Notes: a model not told the origin generated them from the letters alone. DNA of 64,000 nt from JBQTKD01 sp052386455 (GCA_052386455.1 JBQTKD010000002.1:1-64000); one strand, 5' to 3'; positions 1-8,831 are shown, numbered from the stretch's first letter. Translations and numbers: made by a program.

Positions 1-355
1 CCCGGCGCGTCGCCTGGCGCTTTCCGAGGCGCTGCAACCGGCCGAACATGACCAGGTTCTCCCGGCCGGTCAGCGTGTAGTCCAGCGACGCGTACTGGGC
101 GGCCATGCCGATCCGCCGCCGCACGGCTGCGGGATTGCGGACGACGTCGATCCCGGCGACCTCGACGAGGCCGGCGTCCGGGCGCACCAGGGTGGTCAGG
201 ATTCGGACGGTCGTGGTCTTGCCCGCGCCGTTCGGCCCGAGCAGGCCCAGCACCTTGCCCTCGGCGGCCACCAGATCCAGGCCGTCGAGCGCGGCGTGCT
301 CGCCGAAGCGCTTGACCAGGCCCTCCACCCGGATCGCGTGACTCACGGGCACCAT
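1..355 (-). CDS. ABC transporter ATP-binding protein (N-terminal part, runs off the left edge)
   Basis: Only the first 118 codons are present. The reading frame has a Walker A motif GPNGAGKTT at residues 40-48 and a Q-loop glutamine near residue 87, so it is the ATPase subunit of an ABC transporter. The sequence around these motifs resembles the DrrA/daunorubicin-resistance type of drug or lipid exporters, a family in which a membrane subunit normally follows; that gene would lie outside the window. The start is ATG at 355 or GTG at 346, and no strong ribosome-binding site separates them. A 24-bp hairpin lies just upstream, between this gene and ilvA, so it is probably transcribed separately from ilvA. 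Confidence 0.85.
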   Translation of the reverse strand, partial: MVPVSHAIRVEGLVKRFGEHAALDGLDLVAAEGKVLGLLGPNGAGKTTTVRILTTLVRPDAGLVEVAGIDVVRNPAAVRRRIGMAAQYASLDYTLTGRENLVMFGRLQRLGKRQATRR

Positions 356-370
356 CGTGCCGCCCGGGAA

Positions 371-436
371 CCGTCTTCTGCCGGCGAGTGGGGCTATCAG
401 GCGCCGACGATGGCCCCACTCGCGGGCAGAAGACGG
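371..436. terminator. 24-bp inverted repeat between ilvA and the ABC gene
   Basis: Arms 371-394 and 413-436 are complementary over 24 bp with one mismatch and an 18-base loop. There is no T-tract. It lies 5 bases past the ilvA stop and 16 bases before the ABC gene start, both on the minus strand, so the likely role is termination of ilvA. The outer arms read CGTCTTCTG / CAGAAGACG; the palindrome at 23681-23738 also has CTTCTG / CAGAAG outer ends. Confidence 0.55.
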
Positions 437-440
437 ACGT

Positions 441-1655
441 TCAGCCGAAGGTGAGGGAGTACCCGGCCGATCGCAGCCGGGCCAGGACTGCGTCGGTGTG
501 CGTGCCGCCGCGGGTTTCGATCTGGACGTAGACCTCGACCTCGTCCACGTGCAGGCGCGGGTTGGTGCGCAGGTGCTCGACCTCGAGCACGTTCGCGTCG
601 GCCTCGGCGAGCTCGTGAAGCAGGGACGCCAGGGCGCCGGGCCGGTCGGGCAGGCGGAGCCGGAAGGCGACGTACCGGCCCGAGGCGGCGAGGCCATGGC
701 GGAGCAGGCGCAGCATCAGCAGCGGGTCGACGTTGCCGCCGGACAGGATCGCCACCACGGGCGGTTCGAAGGCCTGCGGGTCGTCGATCAGCGCCGCGAC
801 GGCGGCGGCCCCGGCGGGCTCTACGACGAGCTTGGCCCGCTCCAGGCACAGCAGCAGCGCCCGGGAGAGGTGCTCCTCGGAGACGGTACGGACGTCGGAG
901 ACGAGGTCGGAGACGACGGCGAAGGGCACGTCGCCGGGCTTGGCCACCGCGATGCCGTCGGCCATGGTCGTGGTGTTCTCCAGCGCCACGGGGTGCCCCG
1001 CCGCCAGGGACCCCGGCCAGGCGGCGGCCGCGGCGGCCTGAACGCCGACGATGCGGACGTCGGGACGATCCGACAGTGCCGCGGCGATGCCGGCCAGCAG
1101 GCCCCCGCCGCCGGTCGGAACGACGATCGTCCGGACGTCGGGCACCTGCTCCAGGATCTCCAGGCCCACGCTGCCCTGGCCCGCGACGACGTCGGCGTGG
1201 TCGAACGGGTGGATGAGGGTCGCGCCGGTCTCCGCGGCCAGCTCGGCGGCGGCCACGAGCGCGTCCGCCACCGACTCCCCCACCAGACGGACGCTCGCGC
1301 CGTACCCCTCGGTGGCGGCGATCTTCGGCAGCGGCGCACCGTTGGGCATCACGACGGTCGCGCTCAGCCCCAGGATCGACGCCGCCAGGGCGACGCCCTG
1401 CCCGTGGTTGCCGGCGCTGGCCGCGATCACGCCCGCGGCCCGCTCGCCCTCGCTCAGCCGGGCCATCCGCACGTAGGCGCCACGAATCTTGAACGATCCA
1501 CCGCGCTGCAGGTTCTCGCACTTGAACCGGACCTCGCCGCCGCACCGGCCGGTCAACACCCGCGACCCGACCACCGGCGTCACCCGCGCGACGCCGTCGA
1601 GCACCTCGCGCGCCGCCAGCACGTCGGCCCGCGTGACGGGCAGTCCGGACCCCAT
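441..1655 (-). CDS. ilvA: Threonine ammonia-lyase with ACT domain
   Basis: Predicted 404-residue PLP enzyme that deaminates threonine to 2-oxobutyrate, the first step towards isoleucine. The PLP-lysine motif SFKIRGA places the Schiff-base lysine at residue 56, and the glycine-rich phosphate loop GGGGLLAG lies near residue 185. The last 75 or so residues form an ACT-type regulatory domain. Length and the single ACT domain fit the ilvA_1Cterm/TdcB-like class common in actinobacteria rather than the longer E. coli IlvA with two ACT-like domains. Start ATG at 1655. It is divergent from the MFS gene at 1719, sharing a 63-bp promoter gap. Confidence 0.93.
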   Translation of the reverse strand: MGSGLPVTRADVLAAREVLDGVARVTPVVGSRVLTGRCGGEVRFKCENLQRGGSFKIRGAYVRMARLSEGERAAGVIAASAGNHGQGVALAASILGLSATVVMPNGAPLPKIAATEGYGASVRLVGESVADALVAAAELAAETGATLIHPFDHADVVAGQGSVGLEILEQVPDVRTIVVPTGGGGLLAGIAAALSDRPDVRIVGVQAAAAAAWPGSLAAGHPVALENTTTMADGIAVAKPGDVPFAVVSDLVSDVRTVSEEHLSRALLLCLERAKLVVEPAGAAAVAALIDDPQAFEPPVVAILSGGNVDPLLMLRLLRHGLAASGRYVAFRLRLPDRPGALASLLHELAEADANVLEVEHLRTNPRLHVDEVEVYVQIETRGGTHTDAVLARLRSAGYSLTFG

Positions 1656-1706
1656 GTGCGCAGTGTTCCAGGTAGAGCGCCTGTCGGGACGGGAACGGCG
1701 CTCGCC

Positions 1707-1712
1707 TACCCT
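1707..1712 (+). promoter_or_regulatory. Possible -10 box of a leaderless MFS transcript
   Basis: TACCCT sits six bases upstream of the GTG at 1719 and no purine-rich ribosome-binding site precedes that GTG. This is the arrangement expected for a leaderless mRNA. No convincing -35 box is seen. Confidence 0.3.
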
Positions 1713-1718
1713 TGCCCG

Positions 1719-3251
1719 GTGACCGAGACCGCCGCGCGGGAGTCCAGGGACTTCCACCTGGTCCTGCTCGGCGTGCTCCTCGGCGTGCTCCTCGCCGCGC
1801 TCGACGGCACGATCGTCGCGGTCGCGCTGCCGACGATCGTCGGGGACCTCGGCGGGATCGAGGACACCCACTGGGTCATCACCGCCTACCTGCTGACGGC
1901 CACCACGTCGACGCTGCTCTACGGCCGAGCCTCGGACGTGTTCGGGCGCAGGCCCATGCTGCTCCTGGCCGTAGGGCTGTTCCTTCTCGGTTCGGTGCTG
2001 TGCGGCCTCGCGCAGGGCATGGGATCGCTCGCCGGGGCTCGCGCGCTCCAGGGCCTCGGCGGCGGCGGCTTCGTCGCACTCGCCTACGCGGTCATCGCTG
2101 ACTACGTGGCGCCGGAGAAGCGGCACCACTACGCCGGCGCCATCGGCGGCACCTTCGGCATCGGCGGCGTGCTGGGTCCGCTGCTCGGCGGCTTGCTGGT
2201 CGACGGCCCGGGCTGGCGGTGGGTGTTCTTCCTGAACCTGCCGCTCGGTCTCGTCGTGATTCTTCTGGTCGCCGGTCGCCTGCCGAACCGGAGCAGTGGC
2301 CGGACACAGCGCCTGGACGTGCGCGGCGGGCTGCTGCTGGCCGGTGTCGTCGGATGCTTCCTGTGTTGGATCACCCGCGGGCAGGAGGCGGGGTACGACA
2401 GTCCGCAGAGCTATCTGCTGGGCATTGCGGCGCTGGTTCTCGCTCCCGTCTTCGTGCTCAACTCCCGGCGCACGGCCGATCCCGTCCTGCCACTCCCCGT
2501 CCTCGCGAACCGCACCGTCGCGGCGGCCGCCGGCGCCGCCTTCGGATTCGGTTTCGCGCTGTTCGCGGTCATCCTCTTCATGCCGCTGACGCTCCAAATG
2601 GTCCAGGACCGGTCCGCGACGGCCAGTGGGCTGCTGCTGATGGCGCTCACGTTCGGGTTGCTGATCAGTTCCGGCGGAGTGGGACGCGCGGTGGCCCGTA
2701 CCGGGCGGATCCGCCCGCCGTTGGTGGCGGGCGCGGTGCTCGTGACGGCGTCGCTGGCGCTGCTCGGAGCCTCGGGCGGGGACGCCGGCGTGGGCGTGAC
2801 GATCCTGGCCTTGACGATGTTCGGCCTCGGCCACGGGCTGGTGTCGCCCCTGCTCGTCACCGCCGCGCAGGGCGCCGCCGGGCCGCGGTACATCGGCGTC
2901 GTCACCTCTGCCGTCTCGTTCTTCCGCGGCCTCGGCGGCATCGTCGGCTCCGCGGTGGGCGCCGCCGTGCTCACCCACGAGGTGCTCGGCCGTTTCCCGC
3001 TGGGCTTCAACGGCCTGGACACCCGGCAGCTCAGCCTGCTGCCCGACCAGGTGGCGGCCCTGCTGCCGGACACCCGGCTGACGTTCGTCGGCGCCTACTC
3101 CGACGCGGCCACCGTGGTGTTCTGGATCGCCGCGGCCGTGGCCGGGGTCTGTGTTCTGGTGGTGGCCTCGCTGACGGAGGCTCAGTCCGCCGACCAGTAC
3201 GCGTCGGAGGCCAGCACCAGCGCGGCCGCGCCGACCAGCCCGGCGTCCTGA
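1719..3251 (+). CDS. MFS drug exporter, DHA2 (14-TM) family
   Basis: Predicted 510-residue membrane protein. The N-terminal helix contains LDGTIVAVALPTI, the motif typical of EmrB/QacA-type drug:proton antiporters, and the loop after helix 2 has GRASDVFGRRP, the MFS motif A. About 14 hydrophobic segments can be counted. The frame is open far upstream, but that stretch is antisense to ilvA; the GTG at 1719 gives a normal family length. The last 70 bases overlap the convergent ROK gene. Substrate cannot be told from sequence. Confidence 0.9.
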   Translation: MTETAARESRDFHLVLLGVLLGVLLAALDGTIVAVALPTIVGDLGGIEDTHWVITAYLLTATTSTLLYGRASDVFGRRPMLLLAVGLFLLGSVLCGLAQGMGSLAGARALQGLGGGGFVALAYAVIADYVAPEKRHHYAGAIGGTFGIGGVLGPLLGGLLVDGPGWRWVFFLNLPLGLVVILLVAGRLPNRSSGRTQRLDVRGGLLLAGVVGCFLCWITRGQEAGYDSPQSYLLGIAALVLAPVFVLNSRRTADPVLPLPVLANRTVAAAAGAAFGFGFALFAVILFMPLTLQMVQDRSATASGLLLMALTFGLLISSGGVGRAVARTGRIRPPLVAGAVLVTASLALLGASGGDAGVGVTILALTMFGLGHGLVSPLLVTAAQGAAGPRYIGVVTSAVSFFRGLGGIVGSAVGAAVLTHEVLGRFPLGFNGLDTRQLSLLPDQVAALLPDTRLTFVGAYSDAATVVFWIAAAVAGVCVLVVASLTEAQSADQYASEASTSAAAPTSPAS

Positions 3252-4117
3252 CCCAGCGCCGCCGGCACCACCTGCACCGAGCGCGCGAAGAACAGCCCCG
3301 CGTGCGCCCGGTAGGCCTCCCGCAGCGGTCCCCACAGTGGTTCGCCGGCCTGGCTGAGGCCGCCGCCCACACAGACGATCTCGACGTCGCAGACGGCCAC
3401 GGCCGAAGCGATCGCCGTCCCCAGTGCGGCGCCCGCCCGCGCCAGCGCGGCGACGGCGATCGGCTGCCCGGCGAGGGCGTCGCGGGCAAGTGACGCACCG
3501 TCGGCTGCACCGTCCCGGGCGCCTCCGGCGCGGGGCACCCAACCCCGTGCCGTGGCCCAGGCCAGCGTCCGGGGCCCGCTGGCGATCGCCTCGACGCAGC
3601 CACGGCCGCCGCACTCGCACTCTGGTCCGCTCGGGTCGACGACCACGTGCCCGACGTGCCCCGCGTTGCCGCTCGCGCCGTCCACCACGCGCCCGCCCAG
3701 CACGAGCCCGCCGCCGACTCCGGTGGACACCACCATGCCGAGCACGTTGCGGTGCCCCTGGCCCGCACCCCGCCAGTGCTCGGCGATCGCGACGGCGATC
3801 GCGTCGTTGTGCACCCGAGTCGGCACGCCGCAGTGCGCCGCGAGCCGGTCCCGCAGCGGGAACTCGCGCCAGCCGCGGATGTTCAACGGCGAAACCTCGC
3901 CGGACGGCCAGCGCATCGGTCCGCCGCAGCCGACCCCGACGCCGACGATCTCGGGGGTGCGCACGCGGTCGACCAGACCGGCGAGTGCCGTCCAGACGAC
4001 CTCCGGATCGGCCGCCGTAGGCGTGGCCGCTCGCTCGCTGCGCAGCACCCGCCCGGTGGAATCGACGAGACCGACAGCAAGCTTGGTGCCGCCGATGTCG
4101 ACGGCGAGGGCGATCAC
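3182..4117 (-). CDS. ROK-family sugar kinase (glucokinase-like)
   Basis: 311 residues. The ATP-binding motif DIGGTK is at residues 7-12, the catalytic aspartate is in HNDA at residues 103-106, and the zinc site is CECGGRGC at 167-174 with histidine at 154 and 157. These are the hallmarks of ROK kinases, which phosphorylate glucose or a related hexose. No helix-turn-helix precedes the kinase domain, so it is an enzyme rather than a ROK repressor. The GTG start overlaps the FIST stop by four bases (GTGA), so the two are translationally coupled. The 3' end overlaps the convergent MFS gene by 70 bp. Exact sugar is not determined. Confidence 0.9.
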   Translation of the reverse strand: MIALAVDIGGTKLAVGLVDSTGRVLRSERAATPTAADPEVVWTALAGLVDRVRTPEIVGVGVGCGGPMRWPSGEVSPLNIRGWREFPLRDRLAAHCGVPTRVHNDAIAVAIAEHWRGAGQGHRNVLGMVVSTGVGGGLVLGGRVVDGASGNAGHVGHVVVDPSGPECECGGRGCVEAIASGPRTLAWATARGWVPRAGGARDGAADGASLARDALAGQPIAVAALARAGAALGTAIASAVAVCDVEIVCVGGGLSQAGEPLWGPLREAYRAHAGLFFARSVQVVPAALGQDAGLVGAAALVLASDAYWSAD

Positions 4118-5388
4118 GGCGCCGGCGCTCGCTCGGGCTCCTCACTCGACCCGCCGGAGCCGAAGGCCAGGATCGAGGCGGTGAATCCGTGCAGGTGGTT
4201 GCGCCCGCCGACCGGCCCGATCTCGCCGCCGGCGAAGAAGCCGCCGACCGCCGTGGTGCCGAGTCCGTCGGTGACCACGATGGCGTCGTGGTGCGGGCCG
4301 TCGAACATGGCCGTGCCGCGGCCGTTGCAGGAGAACAGCAGGACCCCGTCCGGGCGGCCCGCCTCCGCGCGGTGGCGGCCGAGCAGGTCGACGAGCTCCG
4401 CGTGCGCGCCGTCGGCGTCGCGCACCTGGAACCGCACGGTGCGCCCGACCTCGACGAGGTCCCCGACGACCACCGAACCCCGGTCCGGCCGCAGGCCCGC
4501 GACGCCGCGGATGAGGAAGTCCCCGCGTTCGTGCTCCTCGGCGTACTCGTCCATGGCGATGCCGATGGCCAGGCCGGACAGCGCGAGGCGCCGGTCTTCC
4601 ACGTCGAGCTCGACGAGGATCTGCTGCAGCTTTTCCACCGCCGGCTGCCCGGCGAGCTCGAGCAGCTCGTTCCCCTCGGACTTGGTGACCACCATCGTCG
4701 GGCCGATCGGCCGGCAGCCCTGGCTGACGACGGGCCAGATCGGGACGTCGCCGCACAGAATCGCGCCGACGGCGCCGGAGTCGAACGCCTCCCCGTCCCG
4801 GCACAGCCACGTGCGACCGGGTCGCGCAGTCGGGCCGGTGGGGCCGGTGGCCAGGCCGCCGACGAGCGGCAGCCCGGGCAGGAACTCCTGGGAGGCGGCG
4901 ACGAAGCCGTCGATCGGGAAGGTGCGCGGATCGGCGAGCACGATGCCCACGGCGGCATCCGCCTCCGGCTGCGGCAGGCCGAGCACGGTCAGGTTCTCCT
5001 CGGTCCGGACGGTGTCCAGAACGAAGGTGTGGACGCGTACGCCGGGCAGGACGCCGGCCCAGACGGATACCGAGGGCTGCATCTCGACGCCGGCTCCGGT
5101 GCCGATGACGCCCGGCGCGCTGCAGCCGATGACCGCGGCGGCGCCGAGCACGTCGCATGCGGCGACCCCGGCGGCGGCGATCTGCGAGGCGTCCGGGCCC
5201 GCCACGAACACGCACGCCAGATCGGGCGACTCCCCGTTCAGCGCGGCCCGCGCCGCCGTCGCCGCCTCGATGGCCGCGTCCACGAGAGTTGCGGCCTCGG
5301 GCACCTGCGGCGCCGTGCCACCGAGCGCGTCGGACACCATGCCGGGCCCGACCCGCGCCATTCCGCTGCCGAATCTCACCTCGACCAC
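4114..5388 (-). CDS. FIST N- and C-domain sensory protein
   Basis: 424 residues that match the layout of FIST proteins: an N-terminal half with GCSAPGVIG near residue 90 and a C-terminal half ending with the conserved GGFFAGGEIGPV stretch followed by FTASILAF. FIST domains are thought to bind small ligands, possibly amino acids, and usually act in signalling; here there is no fused kinase or cyclase domain. Start GTG at 5388. The last eleven residues (SSEEPERAPAP) lie past the domain and are encoded partly by a copy of the gene-end repeat seen at 16124 and 19714, so the C-terminus looks recently altered. It is coupled to the downstream ROK kinase. Confidence 0.88.
   Translation of the reverse strand: MVEVRFGSGMARVGPGMVSDALGGTAPQVPEAATLVDAAIEAATAARAALNGESPDLACVFVAGPDASQIAAAGVAACDVLGAAAVIGCSAPGVIGTGAGVEMQPSVSVWAGVLPGVRVHTFVLDTVRTEENLTVLGLPQPEADAAVGIVLADPRTFPIDGFVAASQEFLPGLPLVGGLATGPTGPTARPGRTWLCRDGEAFDSGAVGAILCGDVPIWPVVSQGCRPIGPTMVVTKSEGNELLELAGQPAVEKLQQILVELDVEDRRLALSGLAIGIAMDEYAEEHERGDFLIRGVAGLRPDRGSVVVGDLVEVGRTVRFQVRDADGAHAELVDLLGRHRAEAGRPDGVLLFSCNGRGTAMFDGPHHDAIVVTDGLGTTAVGGFFAGGEIGPVGGRNHLHGFTASILAFGSGGSSEEPERAPAP
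4129..4148 (-). repeat. Gene-end repeat fragment inside the FIST coding sequence
   Basis: Twenty bases, read on the minus strand as CGAGTGAGGAGCCCGAGCGA, are identical to part of the 43-base repeat at 16124-16166 and one base away from the copy at 19714-19756. Here the repeat is in frame and encodes the C-terminal tail of the FIST protein. Confidence 0.7.
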
Positions 5389-5519
5389 TCCCTGCGTCGC
5401 CTCGAATTATGGGGCGCGCCGCCGGCGCGGCCTCCGGCGACTCGGCGCCACCACGGGAATCCCGCTGCCGGCCACGTGGTTGGCTGAGGGGTGACCCGCC
5501 GCCCCGCCTGCGCCGCCGC

Positions 5520-6734
5520 ATGAGAGAACGGCTTCGGCGCCGCGCGGCCAGGTCGGATCTGCCGCGAGAGGTATGGGTCCTCGCGGCGATCGCGTTCTCG
5601 GTGGCGATCGGGTTCGGGATCGTCGCGCCGATCATCCCGGTGTTCGCGCGGGAGTTCGGCGTCGGGCAGACGGCGGCCGGCCTGGTGATCTCCGCGTTCG
5701 CGTTCACGCGCCTGGCCTTCGGGCCGTTCGGCGGCCGCCTGGTCAACCGCTTCGGCGAGCGACTGGTGCTGGCCACGGGCATGGGGATCGTCGCCGTGTC
5801 GACCCTGCTCACCGGCCTTGCCCAGACCTTCGAGCAGATGCTCGCGCTGCGCGCCGCCGGCGGCATCGGCTCGGTCATGTTCACGATCTCGGCACAGAGC
5901 CTGCTGCTGCGCACCGTCCCGGCGCACCAGCGCGGCCGGGCCACCGGCATGTTCTCCGGCGGCTTCCTCATCGGCGGGGTCAGCGGGCCGTTCCTCGGCG
6001 GCGTGTTCGGCAGCATCTCGCTGCGACTGCCGTTCTTCATCTACGCCGCGACCCTCGTCGTCGCCGGCGTGATCGGCATGGTCTACCTGGCGCGGGCCGA
6101 GGTAGGCGAAGGGCCCGCCACCGGGTCGACGGCGACGACGACGCTGCGCGAGGCGCTGAGCCACAAGGCGTACCAGGCGGCGCTCGCCGCGAACGTCGGC
6201 ACGGGCTGGGTGATCTTCGGCATCCGCTCCTCCCTGGTCCCGCTCTTCGTCGTCGAGGTGCTGCACCGCGGCCCGTTCTGGACCGGTGTCGGGCTGCTCG
6301 TCGGGTCCATCGCCCAGGCGGTGCTGATCTATCCGGTCGGCCGGATCGCCGACACCGTCGGCCGGCGGCCACTGATCATCGCGGGCACGAGCGGCGGCGT
6401 GGTCGGCTCCCTGCTGCTCGCCTTCGCCGAAAACGAGGCCGGTTTCCTCGCGTCGATGGTCGCGTTCGGCGTGGCCGCCGCGTGCCTGAGCGTCGGCCCG
6501 GCCGCCGTGGTCGGCGACGTGGTCACCGGCCGGGGCGGGACGGTCGTCGCCACGTACGGGATGGCCGCGGACGTCGGCGCGGTCGTCGGGCCGCTGCTGG
6601 CCGGCTTCCTCGCCGAACAGCACTCCTACGAGGCGGCGTTCCTGTCCACCGCGGTGGTGGCCGCCCTGGGCCTGGCGATGGCCGTCCGCATGCCGGAGAC
6701 GGCGGGCCGCAAGCGGCTCGCCCCGGAGGCCTGA
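5520..6734 (+). CDS. MFS transporter, 12-TM drug-exporter type
   Basis: 404 residues beginning MRERLRRRAARSDLPREVW, a basic cytoplasmic tail ahead of the first helix. The loop after helix 2 has GGRLVNRFGER, an MFS motif A variant, and the second half repeats it as VGRIADTVGRRP. About 12 hydrophobic segments are visible, as in the DHA1 family. ATG at 5520 is the only good start; the open frame upstream is antisense to the FIST gene. It runs convergently into metB with seven bases between stops. Substrate unknown. Confidence 0.88.
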   Translation: MRERLRRRAARSDLPREVWVLAAIAFSVAIGFGIVAPIIPVFAREFGVGQTAAGLVISAFAFTRLAFGPFGGRLVNRFGERLVLATGMGIVAVSTLLTGLAQTFEQMLALRAAGGIGSVMFTISAQSLLLRTVPAHQRGRATGMFSGGFLIGGVSGPFLGGVFGSISLRLPFFIYAATLVVAGVIGMVYLARAEVGEGPATGSTATTTLREALSHKAYQAALAANVGTGWVIFGIRSSLVPLFVVEVLHRGPFWTGVGLLVGSIAQAVLIYPVGRIADTVGRRPLIIAGTSGGVVGSLLLAFAENEAGFLASMVAFGVAAACLSVGPAAVVGDVVTGRGGTVVATYGMAADVGAVVGPLLAGFLAEQHSYEAAFLSTAVVAALGLAMAVRMPETAGRKRLAPEA

Positions 6735-6741
6735 CGCCCCG

Positions 6742-7884
6742 TCAGGCCAACGCGCGAGTCAGGTCGCGCAGGAGGTCTTCGACGTCTTCGATGCCGACGG
6801 ACAGGCGTACCAGATCGTCCGGAACCTCGAGCGCGGAGCCGGCCACGGAGGCGTGCGTCATCTTGCCCGGATGCTCGATGAGGGACTCGACTCCACCGAG
6901 CGACTCCCCCAGCGTGAACAGCTTCGCGCGCTCGCAGACGGCGAGGGCCTCGGACTGTCCGCCGACCACGCGGAAGGAGATCATGCCGCCGAACCCGCGC
7001 ATCTGCTTGGCGGCGACGTCGTGGTTCGGGTGCTCGGGCAGGCCCGGGTAGAACACGTGGGTCACGTTGCGGTGACCCTTCAGCAGATCGACGATCGCCT
7101 CGGCGTTCGCGCAGTGCTGCTTCATCCGGACCGCGAGGGTCTTGATGCCGCGCAGCACCAGCCACGCGTCGAACGGCCCGGCAACCCCGCCGATCGCGTT
7201 CTGGTGGTAGGCCAACTCCTGGCCGAGGGCGTCGTCGGCGACGACCAGCGCCCCGCCGACGACGTCGGAGTGCCCGCCCAGATACTTCGTCGTCGAGTGC
7301 ATGACGACGTCCGCGCCCAACGCCAACGGGGTCTGCAGGTAGGGCGAGGCGAACGTGTTGTCGACGGCGAGGCGCGCGCCCGCCCCGTGCGCGATCTCCG
7401 CCAGCCCCGCGATGTCGGCGATGCCGAGCAGCGGGTTGGTCGGCGTCTCGCACCAGATCAGCCTGGTGTTCGGCGCCATCGCGGCGCGGACGGCGGCGAG
7501 GTCGCCGAGCGGGACCGGGGTGTACTGCAGCCCCCACCGCTCGTGGACCCGCGCGAAGAGCCGGTACGTGCCGCCGTAGGCGTCGCCGGGGATCAGCACG
7601 TGGTCCCCCGGCGAGCAGATCGTGCGCAGCAGGGTGTCGGTGGCCGCCAGGCCCGAGGCGAACGCGAGCCCACGGGTGCCGCCCTCGATGGCGGCGAGAC
7701 ACTCCTCGAGCGCGGTGCGCGTCGGGTTGGCGCTGCGGCTGTACTCGTACCCGCCGCGCAGGCCGCCGACGCCGTCCTGTTTGTAGGTGGAGACCGCGTA
7801 GATGGGCGGGACCACCGCCCCCGTCGTCGGGTCGGGCTCCTGCCCGGCGTGGATGGCCCGCGTGGAGAAGCCCTGCTCGCTCAT
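6742..7884 (-). CDS. metB: Cystathionine gamma-synthase / gamma-lyase (PLP)
   Basis: 380 residues of the Cys/Met-metabolism PLP family. The motif HSTTKYLGGH puts the Schiff-base lysine at residue 200; YEYSR near residue 46 and the substrate motif around ETPTNP at 146-151 are typical. In actinobacteria members of this subgroup join O-acetyl- or O-succinyl-homoserine with cysteine, and many also cleave cystathionine. A cystathionine beta-synthase gene lies 5 kb away at 12621, so both arms of transsulfuration are present in this stretch, although not in one operon. Start ATG at 7884. Confidence 0.92.
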   Translation of the reverse strand: MSEQGFSTRAIHAGQEPDPTTGAVVPPIYAVSTYKQDGVGGLRGGYEYSRSANPTRTALEECLAAIEGGTRGLAFASGLAATDTLLRTICSPGDHVLIPGDAYGGTYRLFARVHERWGLQYTPVPLGDLAAVRAAMAPNTRLIWCETPTNPLLGIADIAGLAEIAHGAGARLAVDNTFASPYLQTPLALGADVVMHSTTKYLGGHSDVVGGALVVADDALGQELAYHQNAIGGVAGPFDAWLVLRGIKTLAVRMKQHCANAEAIVDLLKGHRNVTHVFYPGLPEHPNHDVAAKQMRGFGGMISFRVVGGQSEALAVCERAKLFTLGESLGGVESLIEHPGKMTHASVAGSALEVPDDLVRLSVGIEDVEDLLRDLTRALA

Positions 7885-7990
7885 ACGAGCAACGTAGGCC
7901 TTACGAATCGCTGACGCAGGACGCCAAGCCGGAACAGCGGCCCCACCCGCGGCGGTTCCTGACTACGTTGGACGACAGGAGGTCACAGAC

Positions 7991-8632
7991 ATGCTGTTTG
8001 GACGTAGCGCGAAGCAGACGATGGTCGCCCCCGAGAACGCGCTCCCCGGCCGGCCAGAGCGCCCGTACCCGGTGCCGACCCACCACGCGGTGAACAAAAA
8101 CCCGCTGTTCCCGCCGTTCCCCGAGGGGTTCGAGGTCGCGATCCTCGGCCTGGGCTGCTTCTGGGGCGCGGAGCGGAACTTCTGGCAGACCGACGGCGTC
8201 TGGACCACGGCCGTCGGATACTCCGGCGGGTTCACGCCGAATCCCACCTACGAGGAGACCTGCACGGCGCGTACCGGCCACACGGAGGCCGTGCTCGTCG
8301 TGTTCGATCCGGCAGTCCTGAGCTACGAGGACCTGCTCGCGAAGTTCTGGGAGATCCACGACCCGACCACCCCGAACCGCCAGGGCAACGACATCGGCAC
8401 CCAGTACCGCTCGGCGATCTACACGACGACCGAGGAGCAGGCGAAGACCGCGGTCGAGTCGCGGGACACGTTCCAGGGCGCGCTGTCCGCGAAGGGCCTC
8501 GGCGAGATCACCACCGAGATCGCCCCGGCCGGCGAGTTCTACTACGCAGAGGACTACCACCAGCAGTACCTCTTCAAGGTCCCGCACGGGTACGACTGCC
8601 ACGCCGAAACCGGCGTGCGCTATCCGCGCTAG
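7991..8632 (+). CDS. msrA: Peptide methionine sulfoxide reductase A
   Basis: 213 residues. The active-site motif GCFWGAE has the nucleophilic cysteine at residue 56. It reduces methionine-S-sulfoxide in proteins, repairing oxidative damage in the cytoplasm. The conserved YSGG and GHTEAV segments and the C-terminal YHQQYL segment are all intact. A strong ribosome-binding site (AGGAGG) lies eight bases before the ATG at 7991. It is divergent from metB with a 106-bp gap. Confidence 0.96.
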   Translation: MLFGRSAKQTMVAPENALPGRPERPYPVPTHHAVNKNPLFPPFPEGFEVAILGLGCFWGAERNFWQTDGVWTTAVGYSGGFTPNPTYEETCTARTGHTEAVLVVFDPAVLSYEDLLAKFWEIHDPTTPNRQGNDIGTQYRSAIYTTTEEQAKTAVESRDTFQGALSAKGLGEITTEIAPAGEFYYAEDYHQQYLFKVPHGYDCHAETGVRYPR

Positions 8633-8697
8633 GCAACGGGGGCAAGATCCGCTAGAAAGTCGCCGACGTTCCGAGCCTCGGCGGCGAAAGGACCCTC

Positions 8698-8814
8698 GTG
8701 CTTCCCTGGGATCGCGACGACCTCAAAGGTTCCATGTTCGACATGTTCATGGTCTGCGTGACCTTGGGCTTCTGGTTGATCTGGATGGTCGCCCGGAAGC
8801 GGCGCGAGAGTTAG
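8698..8814 (+). CDS. 38-residue single-span membrane peptide
   Basis: A short frame starting GTG at 8698 after a good ribosome-binding site (AAAGGA, five bases before). The peptide has a charged N-terminus (PWDRDDLKG), one hydrophobic segment of about 20 residues rich in Met, Phe and Trp, and a basic tail ARKRRES, so it should sit in the membrane with its C-terminus inside. It follows msrA by 65 bases and is followed by a terminator hairpin, which supports a real transcript. Function unknown. Confidence 0.6.
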   Translation: MLPWDRDDLKGSMFDMFMVCVTLGFWLIWMVARKRRES

Positions 8815-8831
8815 AGGGCGAAAAGCACGCC

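Noticed and set aside
357..1718. Long open frames antisense to ilvA and through its length
   Set aside because: Very GC-rich genes give long open frames on all strands; their translations are Arg/Gly/Pro-rich and lack domain character, while ilvA matches its family in full.
1656..4958. Open frame on the minus strand joined to ilvA upstream
   Set aside because: Only the last 404 residues are ilvA; the upstream part is antisense to the MFS gene and shadows the ROK and FIST genes in another frame.
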